Shown here: one piece after another, positions 12,133 through 23,675 of the stretch | How the letters are laid out: each line of letters opens with the position of its first letter | How positions within the stretch are numbered: position 1 is the first letter of the stretch | From: Planoprotostelium fungivorum | Lineage: Eukaryota > Evosea > Variosea > Cavosteliida > Cavosteliaceae | Direction: 5' to 3' | Length of the DNA: 64,000 nucleotides | Assembly (NCBI GenBank): GCA_003024175.1 | Contig: MDYQ01000008.1 | Location: 186,001-250,000, forward strand | Notes under the pieces: model-generated | Told to the model about the DNA's origin: nothing | Seen by the model: only the letters and a program-made list of their open reading frames with translations | Database searches by the model: none | Made by a program: the position numbers and the translations under genes

Positions 12133-15003
12133 ATGGACAAAGCTGGGCCTCCACGGCACTTGCCGCTAGAGAGATCAGAGTCCACCGATGTCACAGACGG
12201 TTCATTCAAAGGAGGTCAGAAAGGGGAGATCCTCCTTCAGAATATGATGAGAGACAGAAAGCTGTCGAGGGGTATTGGTGATCGTAATCTATCGGCGCCT
12301 CTGACGCCTTTGATGCATTCTTTAAACCTTTCTTCTGGAACACCGCCGTCTCCCCGCTTGGGAGTCAGGAAAAGTTCACTCAGTGAAGCGCCCATCACGA
12401 TTCGTGCCTCAGAAATCGAATGCCAATGGGATAATCCGATAGGTGATGATGACATGCGAGCATCCAGAGAGTTTGGATTGAAAAAACGACAGGTAAAGGA
12501 TCTTTTGGATCTGTATACAGAGGTATTTGTAGAGGACAACAGGTTTGGTTCTCACATCTTTTGTTCATTGTTTTAAACTCACTATTCCAAAGGTGGTGGT
12601 CAAAAAACTCACTTTCACGACGAAAAAACTGGATCAAGACTTCGCCAATGAAGTATCGACCATGGTGTACGTATCATCTTACAATCGTCCTCTTTCCAAT
12701 CCATCTCTTCTTCGAAATATTTCCTTGTTCATTCTTCTACAGCAAATTGAGACATCCCAACGTCGTTTTATTCATGGGTGCATGCATCGAACCCGATTCA
12801 AAACTAATCGGTGAGTTTTTACCTCTCATCATCTCCACCATTCACCATTCATCTCGATATTCTCCACCAACACATCTCACGGACTGATGGAAACAGTGAT
12901 GGAATACATGATCGGCGGCAGTGTCGGAGATCTCATCACGAAATGCAACAGCACGGGAGGACAACGTGAGACACCCCTCTTCCATCCATCTCACATCTTC
13001 CAGTTGCTTTCGAGCTGCGAATCCAATTCATGAGAGACTGTGCCAAAGGCATGAACTGGCTCCACTGCAGCAATCCCCCCATCTTACACTTGGACCTCAA
13101 ACTACACAACCTCCTCATCGATGAACACTACGTCGTGAAAGTGGCGGGTGATTCGAATTTCAAATTTTTCTCGTATTCACAGACGGCAGATTTCGGCTTG
13201 TCACAAGTGAAGACGAACATGAACATGAAGGGGATGACGGGTACTGCACCTTATATGGCGCCAGAGATGATTAGCGGCAGTTTCAACGAGAAGTCTGACG
13301 TCTACTCGTTCGGTGTCATGTGCTGGGAGATTCACTTTATGGATTGGGCTTGGGTTGATGCAGACACTTCTGCGCGTGAGTTTGTCGCGTTGTAGATGAG
13401 ATGTTGACGGTTGGATAGAGATCCACGAGGCAGTGCAGAGGGGAGAGAGACCGCCGATGGACACACAAGCGATCGGAAAGAAGCACCACGAGCTGATCAG
13501 CAGGTGAACGTCACATTTTATTTCATTTTATTTCGAAAAATACATCGTGGCAGACGTTATCATGCGATAGAGAACGGCAATGTGAACGATACATTACAAC
13601 GAGGCAATCATCTTCTCTCAAAACATATCATCGAATTTCGCTGAGATGAAACGACAGGTGCTGGGACCAAGACCCAAAGAAGAGACCCTCCTTCTCAGAG
13701 ATACTGTCTAATCATGACATGGAACACATTGTCATGGAGCACTACATCAGTGTAGATAGGAACCACATGGGATATCACATGTGGTTGGATCAGTTCCTCA
13801 CTCGGGTGAGCCAGAATATTTGGGCCGGCACGAATGTTTGGGACTGACTGGTTGTAGAAAACGGTCACGTACGATGATTTCATGAATGTATTCTATCGAA
13901 CCATGGAACTACCACGACCAGCTCACGGGACGTCAGAAGAAAGGTATTCACTCCATCTTCACGTTAACTACCGTATACCCACACGTTAACTACTGCACAT
14001 TTTTCTTTACGTTTGATCACAATTTTACAATCATCGCATATGTCACATCATATCCTTCAAATGATCACACACTTTCACGTTAACTACCGCATGTCTTCAC
14101 GTCAACTCACGTGCACAGAGTCATGGGTGCCCTCCTCCAACAGAATCCCGACGATGGTAAAGAGGGTAAAGAGGTGTACGTCTCACTACAACGATTCGGA
14201 AGAGTGTTAGAAACGTTCGGACCGATGACAAAAGGGAGAAAATTTGTAGATCACGTGATGATCATGATGTCCATGGAGTGAGGAGAGATGGCTGGTTGTA
14301 GATTGATGAGATTTCAGGGGATTCTACGGTGACGTGGACACGAAGACGGCGGAGAAAGAGTTGAGGCGGTATTCTAAATCTCCTGGAACTTTCTTGATAC
14401 GCATGAGTACGTCTTACCCGGGAAATTTTACCATCTCAGTGGTGACGAAGGTGATCACTTGGATCATCACATCATCCATCATCTTCAATCATCTTCTCAA
14501 TCATCATCACATCATCATTTCAATCATCTTCAATCATCTTCAATCATCTTCAATCATCTTTTCAATCATCATCACATCATCATTTCAATCATCATCACAT
14601 CATCAATTTCAATCATCATCACATCATCATTTCAATCATCATCACATCATCATTTCAATCATCATCGGATCACGGCATCATCGTCTCATCTTCCATGACA
14701 TCAACACATCAAGTCACCTGACGATCACCCATCACATCACCTTCTAAAAATTGACCGAACGCTCAGGATGGTAAACCGAGACACTTTCGAATCTTCCACC
14801 AGACAGGGCAGGCCTACATGAGAACGACACACAACCCGAACAACACGAGCTACCCCACGCTGAGAGAGCTGATCGACAAAGACAGAGAGAAGATGGGAAT
14901 CATCAGTCCCCTCCCCTGCCTGTACGAGCACCTCTTCAACGAGCACAGGAATCAAAACTACAACTACGACTACGAGGAGAGCGGATCGCAGTCTTATACA
15001 TAG
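12133..15003 (+). CDS. SHK-type protein kinase with C-terminal SH2 domain
   Basis: Multi-exon kinase with the kinase-then-SH2 order of Dictyostelium SHK proteins. The N-terminal ~110 residues are Ser-rich and probably disordered. The kinase domain shows the beta-3 Lys in VVVKKL (about 12595), LRHPNVVLFMGAC, the catalytic loop HLDLKLHNLL (HRD as HLD), DFGLSQ, GTAPYMAPE, and CWDQDPKKRPSFSEIL after a 150-bp intron. A Shk-specific linker (RFGRVLETFGPM) leads to the SH2 domain: GFYGDVDTKTAEKELRRY, phosphotyrosine-binding Arg in GTFLIRMS, and HFRIFHQTGQAYM. The segment before the beta-3 Lys lacks a normal glycine-rich loop. Such kinases have dual-specificity sequence character and act in phosphotyrosine signalling. 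The SH2 exon pair is split by a 290-bp TCATCA-rich intron. Confidence 0.85.
14459..14690. repeat. Imperfect TCATCA-rich tandem repeat inside an SH2-domain intron
   Basis: Roughly 230 bases built from CAATCATC/TCACATCATCA units, wholly inside the intron between ISVVTK and DGKPRHFRI of the SHK kinase. It explains the His/Ser/Ile-rich ORFs in this stretch, which are not coding. Confidence 0.85.
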
Positions 15004-15135
15004 TTTCTAACTTATAAACGATTGGATCCGTGCGACCGTATGGTTTTTAGTGCAAACCTCTGTGACAGGTAGTGTGTATGTCGTTGGAAGGCAGTGAAGA
15101 TGTACACGGTTGACAGCACAACCTCGCTGACATCT

Positions 15136-15206
15136 GGCTCTGTAGTTCAGTGGTAAAATACTACCTTAGGGTGGTAGTGCCTCGGGTTCGATTCCCGACA
15201 GAGCCC
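15136..15206 (+). tRNA. tRNA-Pro(AGG)
   Basis: Intronless 71-nt tRNA. The acceptor stem pairs GGCTCTG with CAGAGCC. The anticodon stem CTACC/GGTAG encloses loop TTAGGGT (anticodon AGG), and the T arm is TCGGG-TTCGATT-CCCGA. The discriminator is C, as usual for eukaryotic tRNA-Pro. Confidence 0.95.
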
Positions 15207-15348
15207 CACTTTTTGACTCCATCAAGTGATAAGTTCTCGTCAGCAGTTACAGCAGGCGATTCGTCGTCACCTTTTGAATGATTGTCAACGATGCAAGAAC
15301 ATCATCTATTAAACTACATGTTTGAGGAGTCATTCATTTGATATTTAT

Positions 15349-15372
15349 CTCTCCAGAGAGACCTTTTGTTTT
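15349..15372 (+). repeat. Inverted copy of the tRNA-Gln 3' end plus terminator
   Basis: These 24 bases are an exact reverse complement of 15464-15487, which is the last ~11 nt of the tRNA-Gln gene on the minus strand plus its trailer and T-rich pol III terminator. The two arms are 91 bp apart. The copy has no tRNA body of its own. Confidence 0.85.
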
Positions 15373-15476
15373 TTGTTTGCTTACAGTCGAGCGGGCAGAC
15401 TGACTAGTATATGGATGAGAGAATTGACGTCATTTAGCTGATAAGCACAAACAACATGGTGGAAAAAAACAAAAGG

Positions 15477-15568
15477 TCTCTCTGGAGGGATTCGAACCCT
15501 CATCTGTGCGGAATGATGAAATCTGTTGAAATTCAGAGTTGCATGCTCTACCGTTGAGCTACAGAGAC
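15477..15568 (-). tRNA. tRNA-Gln(CTG) with a 20-nt intron at an unusual position
   Basis: Minus-strand gene with a canonical A box (TAGCTCAACGG), D arm GCTC/GAGC, and B-box/T arm GAGGG-TTCGAAT-CCCTC. The anticodon loop is CTCTGAA (anticodon CTG), the same loop as in eukaryotic tRNA-Gln(CUG). The anticodon stem TGCAA closes with TTGCA only if 20 nt (15510-15529) are removed between positions 40 and 41, three bases beyond the usual intron site. The acceptor stem pairs at six of seven positions, with G-G at 1-72. T-rich termination follows the 3' end. It could be functional with an ectopic intron or be a decaying copy. Confidence 0.7.
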
Positions 15569-15722
15569 ACCCATCCCGATTTTGACACATCTGATGGCAG
15601 ATGGTTTTTGTGCGATCAGTGAGGGAGTTTCTACCGTCTGACGGTGAGTGATGAATAGCGTGGTCATTTCGACTTATGGCCATTGAAGTGTATGCGCATT
15701 AAGGATGTTTTATTTTGTCATC

Positions 15723-17028
15723 TCATCTGTGGGGTCCCTTCTTGCACGACGAGCACCTTCCAGTTCCGTTGCAGGCGCTACAACTGTTTCCGCTCCTCTT
15801 TCCCGTACCGATGCAGCTGTTGCAATTGTGCCCGTCCTTGCATTGATTGCAGCTGTTTCGAGAGGAATAAGGGTTGGAGCATCCATACTTCGGGTGTCTC
15901 GCCGGCTTAGGTTGTCTATCCTTCGGCATGCGGTAGCAGGAGTCGCAGCCGCCTGAGCCTCTGCAAGTACTGCACTTGGAGCCGGAGCGTGTTCCACTTC
16001 CACTGCAACTATTGCAAGTTCCAGATTTCTTGCAGCGAGTGCACTCGACGTGCTTGATGTTGTAGTGACCGTTCGGCATGCGGTAGCACGAGTCACAACC
16101 TCCGGTACCACAACAAGCGGAGCAAATGGAGCCGCCACCGTGGACACCAGAGCCTGTTCCAAGGCACCCGAAACAGATACCTGAAGTCTTACACTTGGAG
16201 CACTCTGTATCACGTAAGATATCTCGGAGATACGTCACGCGACGGTGGTTGCGAATCTCACCTACGGCAGGAGGACAGCAGAAAGGCATCCGGAAGCAGG
16301 AGCTGCAGCCACCCGAGCCGCAACAAGTGCTGCACTGTTTCTCGGCCAGAACACCGGTACCCATGCAAGCGAAGCACGCGGCCGAGTCTTTGCAGCGAAC
16401 GCAGGAAGGAGAGAATTTGGGGGGAGTCTTTGAATGGTTGCAGTGACGATGGAGATGATGGAGGTGCGGAGTGTGTGGTTGAGGCGAGGTAGGTGCTTGT
16501 GAGGGTCTTCCCTGGAGTTGTGGTTGACCTTGTGGAATGGGTGGACCGTAGGCCTGGGGCTGACCATAAGGTGCAGGAGACTGACCGTAGATCTGGGGGT
16601 GGCCGTAAGCTTGGGGCGGAACAAAAGGATGAGCCATAGCTGCCCTCTCTGCCTCTGCCTTCTCCCTAGCTGCCTTCTCTACCTTCTCCTGTTCGTAACG
16701 TCTCTGGTTCGCCATGAAGGCCTCGGGATTCTGTTTGTAGAGATCCATTCCTCTCTGGTGGTGAGCGTTCATCTGCATTGCCATGCCGGACATCATGCCT
16801 TGTTGCATGTTGCATGTGTTGCATCATGTCCATTTGTTGTGGCATCACTTGAGGTTGCATCATCTCCATTGATTGTGGCATCATATGAGGTTGCATCATC
16901 ATTGGTTGTGGCATCATATGGGGTTGCATCGACATGGGATTGGCACCCATCTGGAACGGAGCATTCATCGGTTGTGCGCTTCCATTCGGGTTGGGTGGTT
17001 GACTAAAGCCTTGAGGCAATCCGAACAT
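15723..17028 (-). CDS. Cys-rich repeat protein with Met/Gln/Pro-rich N-terminus (frame break near 16808)
   Basis: The C-terminal 200 residues hold five Cys-rich modules of the form CxxCxxSGxCxxCxGTG...CSxCxGxGxCxxC, each followed by a basic linker (CYRMPNGHYN, CYRMPKDRQPK). They resemble the CxxCxGxG zinc-binding repeats of DnaJ-type zinc fingers and probably bind zinc. A 57-bp in-frame segment near 16206-16262 begins GTGAG and ends ACAG and is likely an intron. Before the modules lies a charged helix (ANQRRYEQEKVEKAAREK) and a Pro/Gln/Gly/Tyr-rich stretch. The natural N-terminus appears to start at 17028 (MFGLPQGFSQPPNP) with MQPHMMPQ repeats, but that frame and the long 15723-16808 frame are offset by one base around 16808, in an ATGCAACA repeat. 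The frame change may be an assembly error, a small polymorphism, or an alternative start at 16808. Function unknown. Confidence 0.7.
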
Positions 17029-17377
17029 GATGGTGATGGAAGTTGTTGCTGTGTCTAGTTTTTGATGCGCCAAACACAATACCGCGCGATTTGACATGGA
17101 GGACTCTCATCTTCTCACCCAGATTTCAAATAGGTTTCGATAAAGTGGTCCGTGTCAGAGACCGCAGTATTCGCGTCCTTTTACGATACAGCCGGATGTA
17201 TCAAGGTGATTAGAGGTCTCCTCTATAACTCTTCGCTTCGTATTTCGCACTCCTCAGCTCATAAGACGATCGCTCACATAAGCATCACACGCTACATGGT
17301 TATAAATTATCCATCCACACACATCTGTTCGCTCATTCCATCACCACAAGATCACAGACATCGATCACGACACCTCT
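17029..17377. other. Intergenic region
   Basis: 5' flank of the Cys-rich gene and 3' flank of the filamin-like gene. I see no gene, repeat or RNA here. Confidence 0.5.
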
Positions 17378-20300
17378 TTAATATCCCAGAGTGACATACT
17401 TGGCTCCGTTCCAATTGTTGACCTCGAAGGCAGTCTTCAAACTCAATTGAATGGGATCCCAGTCCATGAAAACAGCCTGGCCGCTCTTGCTACCAAAGAA
17501 GACGACCTGCCGATTGTGTGCCACGTATTCACACTGCGTCCACGTCTTCTTCAAGCCCTTGATCTCCTTCACGACTTTAGAGGTATCTTTGCCGACGGCG
17601 ACGATCTGACCGATGCCGCTCTTCTTCTCGTGGAGGAGGAGATGACCCGGGGTGAGACCGATGACAAACTTCCACTTTTTAGAGAGGCGGGTGACCTTGT
17701 ATGCCTTCTCGAGGTTGCATTCCTTGTCGAGGAAACAGACCTGGGGAGGTGAGATGAAGGATGTGATGATGATGGAGATTTCGCTCCGATGATGTGATGT
17801 GATGTGATGCTGTCTGTGTTGTGATGTGATGTGATGCTGTTGTGATGTGATGTGATGTGATGTGATGTGATGTGATGGTTGTGATGATGATATGATGTGA
17901 TGGCAGCGATGATGATATGATGTGATAACTTACATCAGCAAATCTCTTGTGGTGGTTGTAGAGGTACAGAGCTGTGCGACCTTCAATTTCTACGGGAGTG
18001 ATTCTCTCGTATGAACCGGACCACTTGGACTGGGACACCAGCTCCAACTCGGATCCGTTGGGTTTACGTAACTGTACGGTTCCCGCGTCACGTTCGTAGA
18101 ACAGTACGTATGGCTCTCCATCTACATCCAGAGGAATGATGTGCTTCCATCTACAACGAGTCAGGTCAGATCGAATCACATTTTAAAATGTTTTAATGTT
18201 CTCTCACCTCTTGTTCGTCAGATCTTTTATGATTTGGGGGGATCCTAATTGTCTGTTACCGATGATCTGGCTGTGTACAACCTGAAACCTTCAGTCTTTG
18301 AAATTTCCGCGAGTTCTACCTCGCCGTTCTTGTTACTATAGAAGAGGACGGTACGGCCCGTGGTAGGTACCAGTCGTTGTAGATCGCGCTTCAGGGCTGG
18401 ATTAGCCTCCGGGGTGAGTTGTACACTCTCGGATAATTCTTCGACCTGTTCGATCCATGAGATGACGATCAGATCATGCAGGTCGATGTGATGTCGATCG
18501 TGTCAATGTGATGAGATTGTCATGTGAGGATTTATTATGTGATGAGATGGTGATGAGATGGTGATGAGATGGTGATGAGATGGTGATGAGATGGTGATGA
18601 GATGAGATGTGATCACCTTTCCAAATGGCATGTTGTACCACAAAATCCTCCCTTGTCTGGGATAATACACCATCAAGAAGTGTGGTGGCATCTCCGCCTC
18701 TCCCACCTTGTACCTACAGTCCGTCAATATTCGGTCTACAACGAGCCAATGTTACCTCGCATAACTGTCTCTGTGTTGCAACCAAGCTGCCCTTCTCGTG
18801 GACGTCTTAGCCTCAGCAACAAAGGGAAACGGTGAGTTTTCCACGGGATTTCCATCACGTTTGACGTGCACGTTGTATTTACCCTCGGGTAATTGGTATT
18901 CTTCCGCGGCACGGTAACTTCCGTCGGGATATCTCTTGACCGGAATATCTCTCGTCCTGCTCTCCGGTGTATCTACAACGAGTCAGCCCGAATATTTGTG
19001 CCCCCACACTCACCCAGGGGTCCCTCAATCTCCACGGTGTAGACTTCACTCTCTTCTGTTTCCTCTGAGTTGGTCTTCTCGCCCGTCTTCGTGATGCAAA
19101 AGTTGTTCTGGCCCAATATGACCTAGTCGACTCAGCCGTCTACAACCAGCCAAATTCTCACCTGAGTGATGGACAGAGTCGCAGGCTCTTCTACCTCATC
19201 TTTCGTCGAAATTTCTGGCTCTACAACGGCCGGCTCGGGTTCGGGCTCGGGCTCGGGCTCGGGTTTCGGTTCGGGTTTCGGCTCTGCTGGAGGCGCACTC
19301 CTCGGAGTAATCGGTGGAGAATTGGACGGAGTAGCTCCAACGCGAATTCTCTTTGAAGAAGCGGATTTTCCCGCCAGATATACCTGATGACGTCATCAAC
19401 ATAACGTACGTAACGGTACGTACGTCGATAGTGTAGGACCCCTGGTTGTCCTTGGGGTAATCGGCGTGGTAGACTCCTTCACCAATGTGACGCACGTCGA
19501 GCTTGGTGGCTTGACCTTCTTTACCTCTTACCATAACTTTGACTTCTCCTTCGTCTACAACCGGCCGTCCCAGATCGTCCACCGCCGTCACCTCCACGTA
19601 CTCCTTATCGAAACGGATCTGGAAATTTGAGTGGAAAGTCGAGGAAATTTCATTCACCTTGCTGGTGGTGTGATCGGCTGATCTGGGTGGTCTCTCCTTG
19701 GCGTCCAGGTTGACGGGGTGTCCCACCGTTTCTCCCTCAGACTGACAGTTATATCAGCGAAATTTCAATACGGAATACGTACCGTTACGTAGATGACGGA
19801 GGGCTGGTAAGGGTCTTGGGTGAGATCTGCAGAGTAAGAACCTTCTCCTTCCTCTTTCAGTCGAATGAGAACCACATCGTTCTTCTGTTGGACCTGGAGG
19901 AATTCAACGTCGTTCTACAACGAGCCAATTTACCTTCGCCTGCATGGTATTGACGCCCGTGGCGGGAGAGCCGTTACGTCTCTTAGCGCTGACGTATATC
20001 TGAAACGTAAGTATTTGAAATTTACGCGGAGTTTCACCTTATCGCCCTCGACGCGGACTGTCGAGCTGAGAGGATCGAATTGCTCGGAAGATATTTTTGG
20101 CGGGTTGTAGATGGGGTAGGGACTACCATCGGTGTGTCTTCCATCTACAAGGACTTCTAAATCTGCCTTCTGTTCCTTCGCCTCGAATTTTCCGCTGAAA
20201 TTTCCTTCACCGTCCGATTGTAGATCGACGGGAGTCACGTGACCTCCCTCGATTATATTGGCCTGTACAATTCATTTTCTTTTCATCGAGATTTCGACTC

Positions 20301-23300
20301 ACACTACAACTCGCCATGACCTTATTTCCCTCTTGGGTCAAAGGGGTTACGGTCAACGTACCCTCCTTGACTTTGACCTCGGTACGTACGGGGTCGGCCT
20401 TCTCCGACTTTTTGTACGTAACGGGCTGTCCGGCCTCCTTACCGTCGATCTTCACGGTAACTACCGCATCTGCTTGGGACGGCGTGGGAAGCTTGTGGGA
20501 AGTGTACGTACCGTCTCCATGATCTGTCACGGGGATCTGTAGGCTATCTCTTCCGGAACGTTCCAGGAAAACTTCCACCTTCTGTCCGCCTAGATTCATC
20601 TGTACGATTGAGAAATTTCGACGAAATCTCGACACTTACGTCGTGATCGTCCTCGTCGCGTAATTGTACCTTGACCTTGTCGACGTCGACATTCACGCGA
20701 GTTTTCTCGTTGTCCAGGGCTGCCTTCTGGGCTGCGATGGTGTGGGGGAAACCATTTACGTATTCTCCCTTGTGTTTCACGTGAACGACGGTCTCTTGGC
20801 GGATATTCTGGGGAAATTCGGCGTTGTAGACGCCATCACCAGAGTGTTGAAGATGGATGGGTGTGGTGACACCCTCCCTTACGATGTACGCTTCGAGAAC
20901 TTTCTCGGAATGTTCTGCGGCTCCACCTTCTGATGTCTTCGCCTTCACCGTGACGTTCGAACCTTTCACCTGATTTTCTCGTTAATTTCTCAGAAATTTC
21001 TGAGACGGTCACTTGTGTGTCAAAATGTGCGGCGGGAGGCTCGGCGGCTTTGATCTTCTCCTTGCTGATCTCCTTACCGTCCAGCGTCACGGTAACTACC
21101 GCGTCGACCGTCTTGTCCTCCACGTCGTAAGTCCCCCGTAATTTTCCACTTCCATCGTCTTTCATCGAAATTTCCGTGACTTTTCCGTTCTGCTCCACGG
21201 TGGCTTTGAATCCATCGTTACCCTCCGTGACTGCATCACCCGACCCCGTCAGAGCATTTACCTGTCAGATGTCAGATTGACATGTGACAAGTGACATGTC
21301 CACCTCGACTTCGTTGCGTGTGATCAATGCCTTCGATCGGGAAGCCGAGGCTCTCAGTGCCTTGATCTTCTGTGGTTGTCCGACCGTCTTACCGTCGTAG
21401 GTCACGGTAACTACCGCGTCGGAAGATTTGTCCTCGATGTCGTAGGTACCGTGGAGGTGTCCTTCACTCTCTTCTTTCAGCGGAATTTCCGTGATTTTCC
21501 CGTTCTGCTCCACGGTGGCTTTGAAACCTTCGTTACCCAGGCTGGCCGAATTACCCGACCCAGTGATTGCCTCCACCTATCGCGTGTCAGACTTGACATG
21601 TGACATGTGACACGTGTCATTATACCTTGACTTGGTCGTGTGACACAGTTGCTTTCGATTGAGAGGCCGAAGCTTTTGTGGCCTCGATCTTCTGAGGCTG
21701 ACCGACCGTCTTACCGTCGTACGTCACGGTAACTACCGCGTCGGAAGATTTGTCCTCGACGTCAAAAGAGGCACGGAGGCGGCCACCGCCTTCTTCCTTC
21801 AGCGGGATTTCGGTGACTTTTCCGTTCTGCTCCATTTGGGCTTGGAATTTATTTCCTCCAATGGAAGAGGGTAGTCCGGTGGTGCTTCTCGATTGGATCT
21901 GTAAGAATGAATGAGATCATCATTTCAAGGAATTTTTTGAGAAATCATTTGTGAACATCATTGATGATGATTTGCAAAAAATACTTGTGTGAAATGAATC
22001 GTGAGGTTATGTACGAGAAATTAATTTCATCAGTGTAGAATGTGCCATCATTGTGTACATCAAAATCACACGAGATGATGAGTCGTGATGATAAACAGAT
22101 CGATAGGAACAGTCGATATATAGATGTACTTGAGACCATGTATGGATGCATGTGAATATCACCTCGATCTCGTTGGATGAAATGTTGGCTGTCGATTGTT
22201 CTGCGGTGGGACTGGCTGGTTGTATTGTGATGGGTGATGATCCAACGTTCTTTCCTTCTCGCTTGACGTGAATGATCGTCTTTTTCTCCGGATTTTCCTC
22301 GAATTTTGCGGTGTATTTTCCGTCTCCGTGGTCCACCACCTGTCCGTCTCAATTTATTGTCTCGTTGTAGTATTCCAACTCGTATGTCAATCCAAAAAAA
22401 TGTTCACCTCGGCAGTGACCGTCTCTTCCTTTCCATCCTCCCCCACGTACTGTACGGTCACCTCCCCTCGTCAATCTACAACCAGCCACTCCAGCCTCCT
22501 CACCTCCAACTGAGCTCCTCCCTCGACCGCCTCCTTCCCCGCGTTGTCCTTCGCTTGTACCTTCACCTCTCCGTTGTCGACAGAAACTGTCGACGCCGAA
22601 TCAGAGAATGGATCTTCTTTCGGAGGCGACCAGTTCCTGTTGGCCCAGTCTCTGAAACCAGCGAGGTAAGTCATGATGGACTGCTCATCGACGGCAGGGT
22701 TGATAAAGTCTTCCGGGAGGAGTAGAGATGGAATGCCCATGTTCTCTTCTGCATAGTGTGCAGCCCACGTAGAGCGCTCGAGCGGTGTCATCTGATGATG
22801 CTGAGGGGTTTTCAAGAAATAAAACTCACCGCGTTGTAGTCGGGGACGACGTTGGGCTGGAGTGCGTCGATGATCTTCATGCTGATGGAAGATTAGATGA
22901 TCGATGACACGATGGAGAGAGAGGATGGGTTGAGGGATGAGATGAGACGGTGATACGTACATGGCGACACCAGAGTGCCAATCGGAGGTGAAATTGGAGA
23001 TGGAATCGCGCGGCATGACGGTGGAGCACCACTCTATGAGGCCCTTTCGAACACCTTTTCCCGCCTCATCTTCCATCTGAAATCTAAGGATGAGCATCCA
23101 GATGAGACCCAAGATGATCTTGTTGTTGCCGTCCACGACATCTGATTTGTTTCAATGATCTAATGAGAAGAGATGGTGGTGTGTAAATGCGGCCATCGAT
23201 TTGTCATGAAGTGAAGAACATCTATTTACCTTCGACTCCAATGTTGACCATCTTCACCCCAGCATCTTTCAAAAACTTCATACAGATACTCATGTTGTCC

Positions 23301-23675
23301 AACGACTGTGATCTCATCTTTGGCTTTGTGGCATGCTTGGGCATCGGCTTTCCAGTTAAGACTTCTGCCAATGCAATCAAGGTGGTTCCATCAGAACTAG
23401 CGGTACGGTTAAACAATAATTGCTTGTTCAAAGGTTGTAAGAGGCTGCATTTGTAGAGGTATCAAATGAGAGATGATGTAATGTTGCTCACAGTTCTGGG
23501 TGAAATTTGTCGATCTTTATGTTTCGAGCTCGAAGGCGAGTGTTCACCCAATTCCGGAACGTCTTAAGAAGTCAGATGAAAATGCAACACTATATCGATA
23601 GGTACAACCACAGTTGACCTCCCTCGCATCAACACTCACATTACCCTGAATACGGACCCAGTCAGGCTCTCCCAT
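17378..23675 (-). CDS. Filamin-like actin crosslinker: two CH domains, about ten filamin repeats, unusual C-terminal modules
   Basis: Long intron-rich gene. The ATG at 23675 starts MGEPDWVRIQ, leading into a first calponin-homology domain (TFRNWVNTRLRARNIKIDKF, TTLIALAEVLTGKP, FLKDAGVKMVNIGVEGK, IILGLIWMLILRFQ). A second CH domain follows (LIEWCSTVM, WHSGVAM, MTPLERSTWAAHYAEENMGI). About ten filamin-type Ig repeats then run from about 22600 to 18850, recognised by GDGxYxAxF cores (GDGKYTAKF, GDGTYTSHK, GDGVYNAEF, GEGVYHADY, YPDGSYRAAEEY). Three neighbouring repeats share AVVTVTYDGKTVGQPQKI-like text almost unchanged at DNA level. A Glu-Pro run (19230-19270 on the plus strand) links to a C-terminal region (18720-17378) made of W...PV...LY.Y modules (WKHIIPLDVDGEPYVLFYE, ITPVEIEGRTALYLYNHH) unlike filamin. 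Expected role: cortical actin crosslinking. Whether the C-terminal part belongs to the same transcript is inferred from continuous splicing. Confidence 0.8.
17755..17930. repeat. Intronic TGATG tandem repeat in the filamin-like gene
   Basis: GATGTGATGT-type units fill an intron between two C-terminal exons. Non-coding. Confidence 0.8.
18530..18612. repeat. Intronic GATGAGATGGT repeat in the filamin-like gene
   Basis: About six copies of an 11-bp unit (GATGAGATGGT) in an intron between WYNMPFGK and VEELSESV exons. Confidence 0.85.

Noticed and set aside
14459-14747. His/Ser/Ile-rich ORFs in the SHK gene
   Set aside because: They are TCATCA intron repeats; the SH2 domain reads correctly when this stretch is spliced out.
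15710-16213. Minus-strand 167-codon Ala/Val-rich ORF
   Set aside because: Shadow frame of the Cys-rich repeat exons.
16518-17006. Plus-strand 162-codon ORF
   Set aside because: Antisense to the Met/Gln/Pro-rich coding repeats of the Cys-rich protein; hydrophobic bias comes from that composition.
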